Source of the DNA: Sulfurospirillum sp. UBA12182 | GTDB taxonomy: Bacteria; Campylobacterota; Campylobacteria; Campylobacterales; Sulfurospirillaceae | Assembly: GCA_002742765.1 (NCBI GenBank) | Contig: DLUF01000059.1 | Location: forward strand, 64,125-115,790 | Direction of reading: 5' to 3' | DNA: 51,666 bases | In this document: positions 33,383 to 40,981 of the stretch, piece after piece | How the letters are laid out: each line of letters opens with the position of its first letter | How positions within the stretch are numbered: the stretch's first letter is position 1 | Program-made: the position numbers and the translations under genes | Notes under the pieces: generated by a model | Told to the model about the DNA's origin: nothing | Database searches by the model: none | The model's input: only the letters and a program-made list of their open reading frames with translations

Positions 33383-33729
33383 ATGTTTCTAGTATCGTAA
33401 TTCAAGTTAAAAAAGAGTTCATTGAGGAAGTGGTTTCTCTCTTAAAAGAGTGTGATTTTTGTGATTATCATTTTCACGATGAAAACAAAGGGAAAATCAT
33501 CGTCACAGTTGAGGGAGAAGGCATAGAAGAGGAGATGAAAAAGGTAAGAGAAATCGAAGCTCTCGCTCATGTTATCAGTGCAGAGATGATGATGTCTTAT
33601 AGTGAAGATGAACTTGATAAAGAAAGAGAGAAGTTAGAGTTAAGTGGTAATGTACCATCTATACTCAATGATGAAAATGTAAAAGCTGAAGATATTGATT
33701 ATCGTGGTGATTTAAAAAGAAAATTATAG
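33379..33729 (+). CDS. napD: NapA maturation chaperone NapD
   Basis: 116 residues from ATG 33379, which overlaps the napL stop; GGAGG lies 5 nt upstream (an in-frame ATG at 33367 is less likely). The first 80 residues match the small NapD fold (SSIVIQVKKEFIEEVVSLL) that binds the NapA Tat signal and delays export until cofactor insertion. The acidic tail of about 35 residues (SILNDENVKAEDIDYRGD) is typical of the Campylobacterota form. Confidence 0.88.
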   Translation: MNVSSIVIQVKKEFIEEVVSLLKECDFCDYHFHDENKGKIIVTVEGEGIEEEMKKVREIEALAHVISAEMMMSYSEDELDKEREKLELSGNVPSILNDENVKAEDIDYRGDLKRKL

Positions 33730-33738
33730 GAGCGTGTG

Positions 33739-34275
33739 ATGTTGACTTCTTATAAAAGCCTGATTCAAAGCGAAGTTCCAAGTGGTGAGTTGATAATCTC
33801 TCGCACAGACCTTCATGGAAATATAACGTATGCAAATGAGACTTTTGCTTTTATCTGTGGATATAGTGTTGATGAACTTATAGGAAAACCTCACTCGATA
33901 GTGCGTCATCCTGATATGCCAAAATCTGTTTTTAAAGAGTTATGGACGAGTATAAAAGCAGGAAAGATTTGGAAAGGGTATGTAAAGAATTTAAGAAAAG
34001 ATGGGGGATACTACTGGGTTTATGCCGAAGTTTCAGGAGTATATAAAGATGGAAAACTTGTTGAGTATAAGTCTTTGCGTTCACCTATCGATCAAGAAGT
34101 TCAAGAAATTTTTCAAGAAAAATACGATGCCCTTTTAGCAAAAGAGGAAGGGAAAGTAAGAGCTATCGTAACTTTAAACATCGAGAATGTAGAAAAACTT
34201 ACAAAGCTAGCACAAGATAAAAAAATTACTGTTGATGAAGCTTTGAAAGATATATTAGATGATACTTTGTTATAA
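33739..34275 (+). CDS. Aer-like PAS domain protein at the end of the nap operon
   Basis: 178 residues from ATG 33739 (AGGAG 6 nt upstream; GTG 33736 is possible). One PAS domain (about 20-125) with the Aer-type signature IVRHPDMPKSVFKELW and the WKGYVKNLRKDGGYYWV strand, usually FAD-binding in redox sensors. A 50-residue helical C-terminus follows and there is no signalling domain. It lies 9 nt after napD, so it is likely cotranscribed and may feed redox state to a separate chemotaxis or regulatory partner. Its stop is 1 nt from the stop of the convergent gene. Confidence 0.8.
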   Translation: MLTSYKSLIQSEVPSGELIISRTDLHGNITYANETFAFICGYSVDELIGKPHSIVRHPDMPKSVFKELWTSIKAGKIWKGYVKNLRKDGGYYWVYAEVSGVYKDGKLVEYKSLRSPIDQEVQEIFQEKYDALLAKEEGKVRAIVTLNIENVEKLTKLAQDKKITVDEALKDILDDTLL

Positions 34276-34276
34276 A

Positions 34277-34825
34277 CTATTTGCCTAGCATTGCATCTTT
34301 AAGGCTTTGTTGGGCTGGTTTTTCTCCTAGCCAGATACCAAAAAGAGCTTTTTTAAAAGCTAAAGAGGGGATTGTTTTTTTGAAGATGGTATTTTTATAG
34401 ATATCAACACCAACATTTGGAGTGTATACCAAATCATAAACATCACCTATCTTTATCTCCTCTTTGAAAACAGATATAAAAGCTTCAATCTCATTTTTTA
34501 AACTATCAATCTCTTTACCTAAAGAGTTTTCAAATCCCTCTCTTGTAGCATCTTCCATCTTTTGGCTTGTTATCATAGAGGAGATGATATGGAGTTTAAG
34601 CCCCATTTGTTCATCTGCTTCAAGGATCTCTTTAGCATCCATCTTTGGGGTTTGCAAGTACAAAGCACCTACATATAAATCAAAAAAGAACTTCTCTCTT
34701 ACACCAGCACCTTGAAGTTTTAAATTTGCTGAGACTTCAGGGATATTTACACCTTGTATCTCTTTTGCAAAAGCACTACCAAGTAACAGCAAACAGGCAA
34801 ACAAAATCTTAGTTAAATTATCCAT
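34277..34825 (-). CDS. Chalcone isomerase-like secreted protein
   Basis: 182 residues with a signal peptide (ILFACLLLLGSAFA) and the chalcone isomerase-like domain found in bacteria: VREKFFFDLYVGALYLQ near residue 44 and a C-terminal ALFGIWLGEKPAQQSLKDAMLG. In bacteria this fold is not known to act on flavonoids and may bind fatty acids or serve as a periplasmic factor. It overlaps the 3' end of the upstream RNA helicase gene by 13 nt, so the two are cotranscribed. Confidence 0.8.
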   Translation of the reverse strand: MDNLTKILFACLLLLGSAFAKEIQGVNIPEVSANLKLQGAGVREKFFFDLYVGALYLQTPKMDAKEILEADEQMGLKLHIISSMITSQKMEDATREGFENSLGKEIDSLKNEIEAFISVFKEEIKIGDVYDLVYTPNVGVDIYKNTIFKKTIPSLAFKKALFGIWLGEKPAQQSLKDAMLGK

Positions 34826-36123
34826 GCTCTATATCTTTTTGTTTTTATAGTACAGTTTTTTAATTTATTTAAAACTTTTTTGAGTGCATTTTTCTCAATT
34901 GCGACGTAAGAGTAAAAATCTGTAACATTTATAAGCCCAATCTGTTCATTTAAAAGTCCTGCTTGTTTGATGAGAACTCCTAGTATATCGCCTGCTCTTA
35001 ATTTTTGTTTTTTCCCACCATCTATACAAAGTGTACCCATACTCGCTTCGTAGTAAAAGAATTTATCTTTTACATGTAAACTTATATCATCTCCTTTTTG
35101 ATTGGTAAAACTTATAGCCATACCTTTTTGGTCATTTCTACCAGTTCTTCCTATCCTGTGTGTGTAAGTTTGGTCACTTTGAGGGAAATCATAGTTGATA
35201 ACTAATTCTACTTTTTTGATATCAAGTCCCCTAGAAGCGACATCTGTAGCGATGAGAAAGTTACAACTTCCATTTGCAAACTTGATAAGCGTTTCATCTC
35301 TATCTATCTGTTCCAAATCAGAATTGATACAAAATGCATCTAAACCAAGTTCTTGAAGATAAGCTTCAAGTTCTAAAGATTTGGCTTTTGTGTTTGTAAA
35401 AATGATACAAGATTTTGGCGTATACTTAGAGATAACACCTTTTAAAATCTCTTCTTTATCCTCTTTTGCTTCTAAAAAAATCTCTGTAACATTGACTTGT
35501 TCTTCTATCTCTATCTCAATTCTATCTTTTTGAACGCTATGACTGAGCTGTTTAATCGCATCTTTAAAAGTTGCAGAGAAAAGGAGGGTTTGTCTTGAAG
35601 TGGGAGTTTTTTCTAAGATATGATTTAGCTCATCGGCAAAACCCATATCGAGCATCTTATCGGCTTCATCGAGAACTAAAGTTTGAATGGAGTCTAATTT
35701 CAAAATCTCTTTGTGCAAGAGGTCTAAAACTCTCCCTGGAGTTCCAACTACTATATGCGCTCCATGCGAAAGCGAGTTCGCTTGTGCTCTAAGAGGTGTA
35801 CCTCCTGTGAGCGTTAGGATTTTTATATTTTTTTCAAAACGGGCCAAATTTCTAAGTTCACTGGCTACTTGATTTGCTAATTCTCTTGTTGGTGCGAGGA
35901 TAAGAGTGTTGATATCGTAACGTTTTTGTATATCCAGATGTAGTAGTATAGGGATGCCAAAAGCAGCAGTTTTTCCACTGCCAGTTTTTGCTTTTGCTAA
36001 AACATCTCTTCTCTCTAAGATAGGAGGTATGGCTTTTTCTTGTATGGCAGTTGGCTTTGTAAAACCTAGTTTTTTGAGGTTTTCAAGCATATTTTTATCG
36101 TCAATTATATTTTCAAAAGTCAC
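34813..36123 (-). CDS. dbpA: DEAD-box RNA helicase, DbpA-like
   Basis: 436 residues. All DEAD-box motifs are visible: FTKPTAIQ (Q), AKTGSGKT (I), PTRELA (Ia), TPGR (Ib), DEAD (II), SAT (III), TNTKAK (IV), RGLD (V) and HRIGRTGR (VI). The last 75 residues (GDILGVLIKQAGL through IKTKRYRAWII) match the DbpA RNA-binding domain that recognises 23S rRNA helix 92, so a role in 50S ribosome assembly is likely. The start is GTG 36123, with AAGGAAAATAAGA upstream. Confidence 0.88.
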   Translation of the reverse strand: MTFENIIDDKNMLENLKKLGFTKPTAIQEKAIPPILERRDVLAKAKTGSGKTAAFGIPILLHLDIQKRYDINTLILAPTRELANQVASELRNLARFEKNIKILTLTGGTPLRAQANSLSHGAHIVVGTPGRVLDLLHKEILKLDSIQTLVLDEADKMLDMGFADELNHILEKTPTSRQTLLFSATFKDAIKQLSHSVQKDRIEIEIEEQVNVTEIFLEAKEDKEEILKGVISKYTPKSCIIFTNTKAKSLELEAYLQELGLDAFCINSDLEQIDRDETLIKFANGSCNFLIATDVASRGLDIKKVELVINYDFPQSDQTYTHRIGRTGRNDQKGMAISFTNQKGDDISLHVKDKFFYYEASMGTLCIDGGKKQKLRAGDILGVLIKQAGLLNEQIGLINVTDFYSYVAIEKNALKKVLNKLKNCTIKTKRYRAWII

Positions 36124-36133
36124 TCTTATTTTC

Positions 36134-36158
36134 CTTTACATGTAAAGATGGTATTATA
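36134..36158 (-). promoter_or_regulatory. Promoter region of the helicase gene with a CTTTACATGTAAAG palindrome
   Basis: On the minus strand TATAAT lies at 36153-36158, and the 14-bp perfect palindrome CTTTACATGTAAAG (36134-36147) falls between it and the GTG start, inside the expected 5' untranslated region or operator position. It is one of at least 16 TTACATGTAA copies in the window. Confidence 0.45.
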
Positions 36159-36186
36159 TCAGATTATTTTATACTGAAAGAGAATT

Positions 36187-37008
36187 ATGGGTAGTTTTAA
36201 AAGTTCTATTGCTTCGTCTATGTTTGGTAAGTTTGCGAATTGTGAGTTTCCAACCCTTTTGCAAAATCTTATCAACAGAGTCTATGTAAAGTTGATGAAA
36301 GTTGATTTGAGTGATTTTGAGAGCATACAAAGTTATAAAACTTTAAATGCACTTTTTACAAGAGCTTTAAAAACACCAAGAGACTTCGATAAAGATGAAG
36401 CTATCTTCATCTCCCCTTGTGATGCTTTTATCTCAGAATCAGGCAAGATAAAAGAGGCAAAAGCTTTACAGATAAAAGCTCATGAATATAGAGTGAGAGA
36501 ACTTTTAGGTACTTTAGTCTCAAAAGAGTGTGTAGAGAAGATTGTAGAGGGTGATTTTTTAAACTTTTATCTCTCCCCTCGTGATTATCATCGCTATCAT
36601 GTTCCCATAGATATGAGAATTGCAAAAGCAGTGCATATACCAGGAAAACTTTACCCTGTAAATTTTACTTGGCTCTCCAAGATTCCCGAACTTTTTGTTG
36701 AAAACGAGAGAGTTGTTTTAGAGTGTTATACAAAAGAGGAAAAAGTTTTTTATATGGTTTTTGTAGGTGCTTTAAATGTAGGAAAGATGAGTTTTGTTTT
36801 TGATGCATCAATCCAAACAAATGCGAAAAAAACTCAACCACAACTCTATACTTATGAAAATCTTTATCTAAAAAAATCTCAAGAATTAGGTCGCTTTGAG
36901 ATGGGGTCGACTATCGTTATGCTCTTTGAAAAAGAAAGTGTTGAGCTTACATGTACAAAAGACAATTCTATAAGATTTTGTGATACAATAGCCAAAAAAA
37001 TTAATTAG
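36187..37008 (+). CDS. psd: Phosphatidylserine decarboxylase
   Basis: 273 residues. The autocleavage site is FEMGSTIVMLFE (about 237-248), a variant of the usual LGST whose Ser becomes the pyruvoyl group; the conserved SPRDYHRYHVP (about 128-138) and catalytic HIPGKLYPVN follow the family. It makes phosphatidylethanolamine at the inner membrane. The gene is 4-7 nt before the PAS-EAL gene, so the two are probably cotranscribed. Confidence 0.93.
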   Translation: MGSFKSSIASSMFGKFANCEFPTLLQNLINRVYVKLMKVDLSDFESIQSYKTLNALFTRALKTPRDFDKDEAIFISPCDAFISESGKIKEAKALQIKAHEYRVRELLGTLVSKECVEKIVEGDFLNFYLSPRDYHRYHVPIDMRIAKAVHIPGKLYPVNFTWLSKIPELFVENERVVLECYTKEEKVFYMVFVGALNVGKMSFVFDASIQTNAKKTQPQLYTYENLYLKKSQELGRFEMGSTIVMLFEKESVELTCTKDNSIRFCDTIAKKIN

Positions 37009-37015
37009 GTTTGTG

Positions 37016-39175
37016 ATGAAACTTAAGATAAAAAATATCTTTTTTGATGCTTATTCACACGATCAAATCAAGGATATGATTCACTCTTTGAATCTTACAA
37101 CCTTGTTGATTCATCTTGTTATTCCTGTTTTGATTTTCGGTCTTTTTTTTAGTCAACTCAATGGTTACATACTTTTTTTATGGCTTGCTTTGCAATTTTC
37201 TACGATTTTTATAAGAATGTATATAGGAAACTGCTTAAATGAAACAGCTGAAAATGGACTGTTTGATAGAGATTTTTTTAGATACTATTTGGGTATTATC
37301 TTTTTTAGTGGTGCGTTGTGGGGAGCTTTTTTCGCCTATGCTATTTTTGCTCTAGAACCACTTTATGTTTTCTTTTTGATTACCATTCTTTTTGCTCTAT
37401 CTGCTGGTTCGATTTTGACTTTAGGATCTGTATTGATAGCTGTTGTTCTTTTTAATATCTCTTTAATTCTTCCTCCGATTGTCTCTTTGTTGTTCATCGC
37501 TTCTAGTGGGATTTATTATGTGCAAATCATTTTAATTTTTGCATTTTTATTTGTAACTCTTACAAATTCTTATAAAAAACATACACTTTCAAGAAAAAGC
37601 TCTTCAAGTATGACTCTCTTAAAACAATATGAAAATATTACAAATCAAAGTACTATAATTTCTAAGACAGATCCAAGAGGGATTATCACATTTGCAAATG
37701 ATAACTTTTGTAAAATCTCTGGATACAACAAAGAGGAACTTATAGGGCAAAGGCATAACATCATACGTCATCCTGAGATGCCACGTGTTGCTTTTGAGGA
37801 TATGTGGAAAACTATCAAGTCAAAAAAAACTTGGCATGGAGTTGTCAAAAATAGAGCAAAAAATGGTGATGCTTACTATGTAAGCACGACTATCACACCT
37901 ATCTTAGATATTGATGGAGAAATCCAAGAGTATATAGCTTTGCGCCACGATATAAGTTCTATCATGAGTGATAAAAAACAACTTTTTGACTATCTTGAGG
38001 CAAATAAACTAAGCGTTTTAATCATGATTCAAATCGAAGATTATGATGTGTTAGAAAAGTTTTATGATAAAGCAACTGTTGAAGAGATTGAAAAAAGTTT
38101 CGGTGATGTGATTTTGCATTTGCTTCCAAATTCTTGCGATTTTCAAAGAGTTTATCATCTAGGAAATGGCTTATATGCTCTTGCTAAAAACAGAAGAACT
38201 TGTCAAAAATCTCAAGAACAAATAGAAGAATTTTTAAAAGAGTTTTTAGAAAATGTCAAAGATTATACTGTTAAACTCGATAAGATTGAGTATGATATCT
38301 CAGCGATTTGTAGTTACACCTATGGGGTTATACAAATCTATGAAGATGCAAAGATAGGAATTGAAAAAGCGATAGAAAACAAACAAAATCTCATCTATGC
38401 TGATGGACTTTCAGGTATCGAGTATGCCGCTGCTTTACAAAATATAGAAACACTTCATATCCTCAAAGTAGCACTAGATGACAAGAAAGTTATCTCCTTT
38501 TTTCAGCCTATTATCAACAATGAAACAAAAAAAGTCGAAAAATATGAGTCTTTAGTGAGGCTTATTAATGAGCATGGTGAGGTTATCTCTCCTTTTGCAT
38601 TTCTTGAAGTTGCAAAAAAAGGGCGTTACTATACTCAAGTAACAAAGATAGTTTTAGAGAACTCATTTAAAACTCTCAAAGTTACAGATAAAGAGATATC
38701 CATAAATCTTTCTCCTCTTGATATAGAAAATGAAGATATCAGAGATTTGATTTTTGAACTTTTGATTAAAAATAAAGAGGATTCTAAACGGATTGTTTTT
38801 GAACTTGTTGAGAGCGAGGATGTAAAAGATTTTGATACGATTATAAGGTTTATTCAACAAGTAAAACCTTATGGTGTCAAGATAGCGATAGATGATTTTG
38901 GAACTGGTTATTCAAATTTTGAGAGACTCTTACAGTATGAGCCAGATTTGTTAAAGATTGATGGTAGCTTGATTAAAAACATAAAAGATAATCGCTTAAG
39001 TAAAGATATCGTTGAGACGATAGTTTTGTTTGCTCAAAAACAAAAGATTAAAACTGTTGCAGAGTTTGTTGAAAATGAAGAAATCTTCAACATCGTCAAA
39101 GGATTAGGTATAGACTATTCTCAAGGGTATGCTTTTGGACGACCTGAAGATTTACTCAAAGAGTTTATCTCTTAA
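37016..39175 (+). CDS. Membrane PAS-EAL protein with a degenerate GGDEF domain
   Basis: 719 residues. Six or seven membrane spans (about 25-190), an Aer-like PAS domain (about 205-320; IIRHPEMPRVAFEDMW), a GGDEF-like segment (about 330-470) without any GGDEF signature, and an EAL domain (about 480-715). EAL catalytic residues are kept: ESLVRL, NLSP, FELVESE, IDDFGTGYSN, LKIDGSLI and AEFVENEE. It should be a c-di-GMP phosphodiesterase governed by a redox or respiration-linked signal. ATG 37016 is preferred over GTG 37013. Its end overlaps the convergent permease gene by 11 nt. Confidence 0.85.
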   Translation: MKLKIKNIFFDAYSHDQIKDMIHSLNLTTLLIHLVIPVLIFGLFFSQLNGYILFLWLALQFSTIFIRMYIGNCLNETAENGLFDRDFFRYYLGIIFFSGALWGAFFAYAIFALEPLYVFFLITILFALSAGSILTLGSVLIAVVLFNISLILPPIVSLLFIASSGIYYVQIILIFAFLFVTLTNSYKKHTLSRKSSSSMTLLKQYENITNQSTIISKTDPRGIITFANDNFCKISGYNKEELIGQRHNIIRHPEMPRVAFEDMWKTIKSKKTWHGVVKNRAKNGDAYYVSTTITPILDIDGEIQEYIALRHDISSIMSDKKQLFDYLEANKLSVLIMIQIEDYDVLEKFYDKATVEEIEKSFGDVILHLLPNSCDFQRVYHLGNGLYALAKNRRTCQKSQEQIEEFLKEFLENVKDYTVKLDKIEYDISAICSYTYGVIQIYEDAKIGIEKAIENKQNLIYADGLSGIEYAAALQNIETLHILKVALDDKKVISFFQPIINNETKKVEKYESLVRLINEHGEVISPFAFLEVAKKGRYYTQVTKIVLENSFKTLKVTDKEISINLSPLDIENEDIRDLIFELLIKNKEDSKRIVFELVESEDVKDFDTIIRFIQQVKPYGVKIAIDDFGTGYSNFERLLQYEPDLLKIDGSLIKNIKDNRLSKDIVETIVLFAQKQKIKTVAEFVENEEIFNIVKGLGIDYSQGYAFGRPEDLLKEFIS

Positions 39176-40208
39176 GTAGATATCTAGCAAACAAGCCAAA
39201 CATCAAGAGTGACGAGAACATATCAAGATAAGAGATGTTTTCTTCCTCAATCATGCTGTTTTTTATATCTTTTATGTTCTCAAAAAAGAGTAAATCAAGC
39301 ATATAAGCAAAAAATACACTTCCAAAAATAACAGAAAAAAGATAAATAAAGAGTGATTTAGGCCCTAAGATGTTTTTTACTACACTGATGGTCACTAGAT
39401 TTGTAGCAGGACCAGCACTCAAAAAAACAAAAGCACTCCCTGGAGAAAAACCTGTAAGGATAAGCGTTAAGCCAATGGGCAAGGAAGTAAGCGCACAAAC
39501 ATACATAGGTGCTGAGATAAGGATAAGAAAAAGATAGCTTAAAAGTAAGTTGTCAGTAAAAAAATCAGAAAACTCTTTTGGGATGATAGATGCAAAAAAT
39601 GCACCTAAAACGATACCTATCAAAAGAGACTTTGCGATACCTTTAAAAAGCATATCAAAAGCATAAGAAAAAACTCTTTTGACAAAGGGTTTTTGATGTG
39701 GTGTTATTTGTTTGAGTAAAAGAGGCGTTGCTTTAGGTTTTGCTACTCCCCAAAGAGAAGTTATGGGCTTTTCTTTTACGAAGAGCATAGATAAAAAACC
39801 AGCTAACAAAGAGATACAAACAGAGCTAATAACTCGATAAAGAGTAAAAAACCAACCAAATGCTCCATAGGTAGCCATGATAGAATCAACCCCTGTGATA
39901 GGCGTTGCGATAAGAAAGGTTTGCAAAGCACTTTTACTGGCACCACTTTTTTGCAATGAAGATGCAAAAGGTATAACAGAACAAGAACAAAGTGGGAGAG
40001 GAATCCCTAAGATAGCTGCTTTTATAACTGAGCTAAAAGAGTCTTTGCCTATATGCTTTTTTATATAATCATCGCTGATAATCTGTTTTATAACTCCTGC
40101 AAAAAGAAGACCAAAAAGGATATAAAAAGAGATGAGATTTGTAAAATGCCAAATATTTTGTAAAAAAGAGTATAGAAAATCCACATTTAATCCTAAATCA
40201 ATAATCAT
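39165..40208 (-). CDS. SO_0444-type permease (putative Cu/Zn efflux), start possibly GTG 40184
   Basis: Up to 347 residues with about eight spans. The family motif PLCSCSVIPFASSLQKSGASKS (start near 75) has the CSC metal-binding cysteines, and TPITGVDS follows. Relatives were linked to copper or zinc efflux. ATG 40208 lies only about 4 nt from the predicted transcription start, so translation would be leaderless; GTG 40184 (residue 9) has AGGA 6 nt upstream and may be the true start. A Crp/Fnr-type promoter lies upstream. Confidence 0.75.
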   Translation of the reverse strand: MIIDLGLNVDFLYSFLQNIWHFTNLISFYILFGLLFAGVIKQIISDDYIKKHIGKDSFSSVIKAAILGIPLPLCSCSVIPFASSLQKSGASKSALQTFLIATPITGVDSIMATYGAFGWFFTLYRVISSVCISLLAGFLSMLFVKEKPITSLWGVAKPKATPLLLKQITPHQKPFVKRVFSYAFDMLFKGIAKSLLIGIVLGAFFASIIPKEFSDFFTDNLLLSYLFLILISAPMYVCALTSLPIGLTLILTGFSPGSAFVFLSAGPATNLVTISVVKNILGPKSLFIYLFSVIFGSVFFAYMLDLLFFENIKDIKNSMIEEENISYLDMFSSLLMFGLFARYLLKR

Positions 40209-40218
40209 TATCGTTTGA

Positions 40219-40260
40219 ATTATATAGTGTTAGTTCAAATATTTTCTTGACAGGAATCAA
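40219..40260 (-). promoter_or_regulatory. Class II Crp/Fnr-type promoter of the permease gene
   Basis: The near-palindromic box at 40247-40260 reads TTGACAGGAATCAA on the plus strand and lies in the last codons of the upstream methyltransferase gene. On the minus strand TATAAT is at 40219-40224, exactly 22 nt away, the same spacing as the three other boxes of this type. Confidence 0.65.
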
Positions 40261-40981
40261 AAAATGGCTTTGCCTCTGGATTTCTTTGCTGTTTTAACTC
40301 CATATCTATAAAAAAATCTCTATTTTGCTTTTTTAAAAAGGCAAGTGTGCCATTTCGAGTAAATTCACTTTTGTTTTCATACATGTAAAAACCATTTACA
40401 TGTAAACCCATTCTCACTGGTGTTGCAGTAGAGTAGGTTGTGAGTATAGCATCTTCGTTTAAGAGAGTTTTTATCTGGGCAAAATACTCTTTTGTCCAAA
40501 GTTCTCTGTTGACTTCTGAGCTAAAAGCATCTTGGTAGACGATGTCGATTTTTGTTTGAATGTTTTGAAGATACTCTCTTGCATCTCCTATAAAAATCTT
40601 TACATGTACCCTCTCATCTTCGTAAAACCCTTTAAGTCTAAGGGATTTTATAAGCTCTTTTAAAAAGTCAAACTCTTTGGGGTACTCAAAGTCTTGAAGG
40701 TTATGGATAAGGTTTTGGTCTAACTCTGGCGAATAGATAAATACTTTTTTATTTGAGGCAGTTTTCAACAGCCAATAGAGTGTCGTAAAAGTGTTATATC
40801 CTAAACCAAAGCAGATATCTAAGATAGAGAGTTCGTTTTTTTTCTCATGATGTGTGAGTGCAGGTAGAACATGCTTATAAAGTGACTCATGTACTGCTCC
40901 ATCACTAGGATTGTGGTAGTGTTGATTGTACTGTTTTGAAAAAAGAGTATAAGAGCCATCAACTGTTAAAACTTTTTGCAT
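40235..40981 (-). CDS. mnmD: MnmC-like tRNA (mnm5s2U34) methyltransferase, MnmD type
   Basis: 248 residues from ATG 40981; it matches the methyltransferase half of MnmC: NPSDGAVHESLYKHVLP near 26, LDICFGLGYNTFTTLYWLL near 54 (SAM loop) and IVYQDAFSSEVNRELWTKEYF near 152. It would finish mnm5U34 in tRNAs; the FAD-dependent half of MnmC is absent, as in other free-standing MnmD proteins. The start shares a base with the stop of the MATE gene. Two ACATGTAA palindromes occur inside. Confidence 0.82.
   Translation of the reverse strand: MQKVLTVDGSYTLFSKQYNQHYHNPSDGAVHESLYKHVLPALTHHEKKNELSILDICFGLGYNTFTTLYWLLKTASNKKVFIYSPELDQNLIHNLQDFEYPKEFDFLKELIKSLRLKGFYEDERVHVKIFIGDAREYLQNIQTKIDIVYQDAFSSEVNRELWTKEYFAQIKTLLNEDAILTTYSTATPVRMGLHVNGFYMYENKSEFTRNGTLAFLKKQNRDFFIDMELKQQRNPEAKPFFDSCQENI

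Noticed and set aside
36170-36175. TATACT as a -10 box for psd
   Set aside because: The predicted start would leave only about 5 nt before the ATG and remove its ribosome site.
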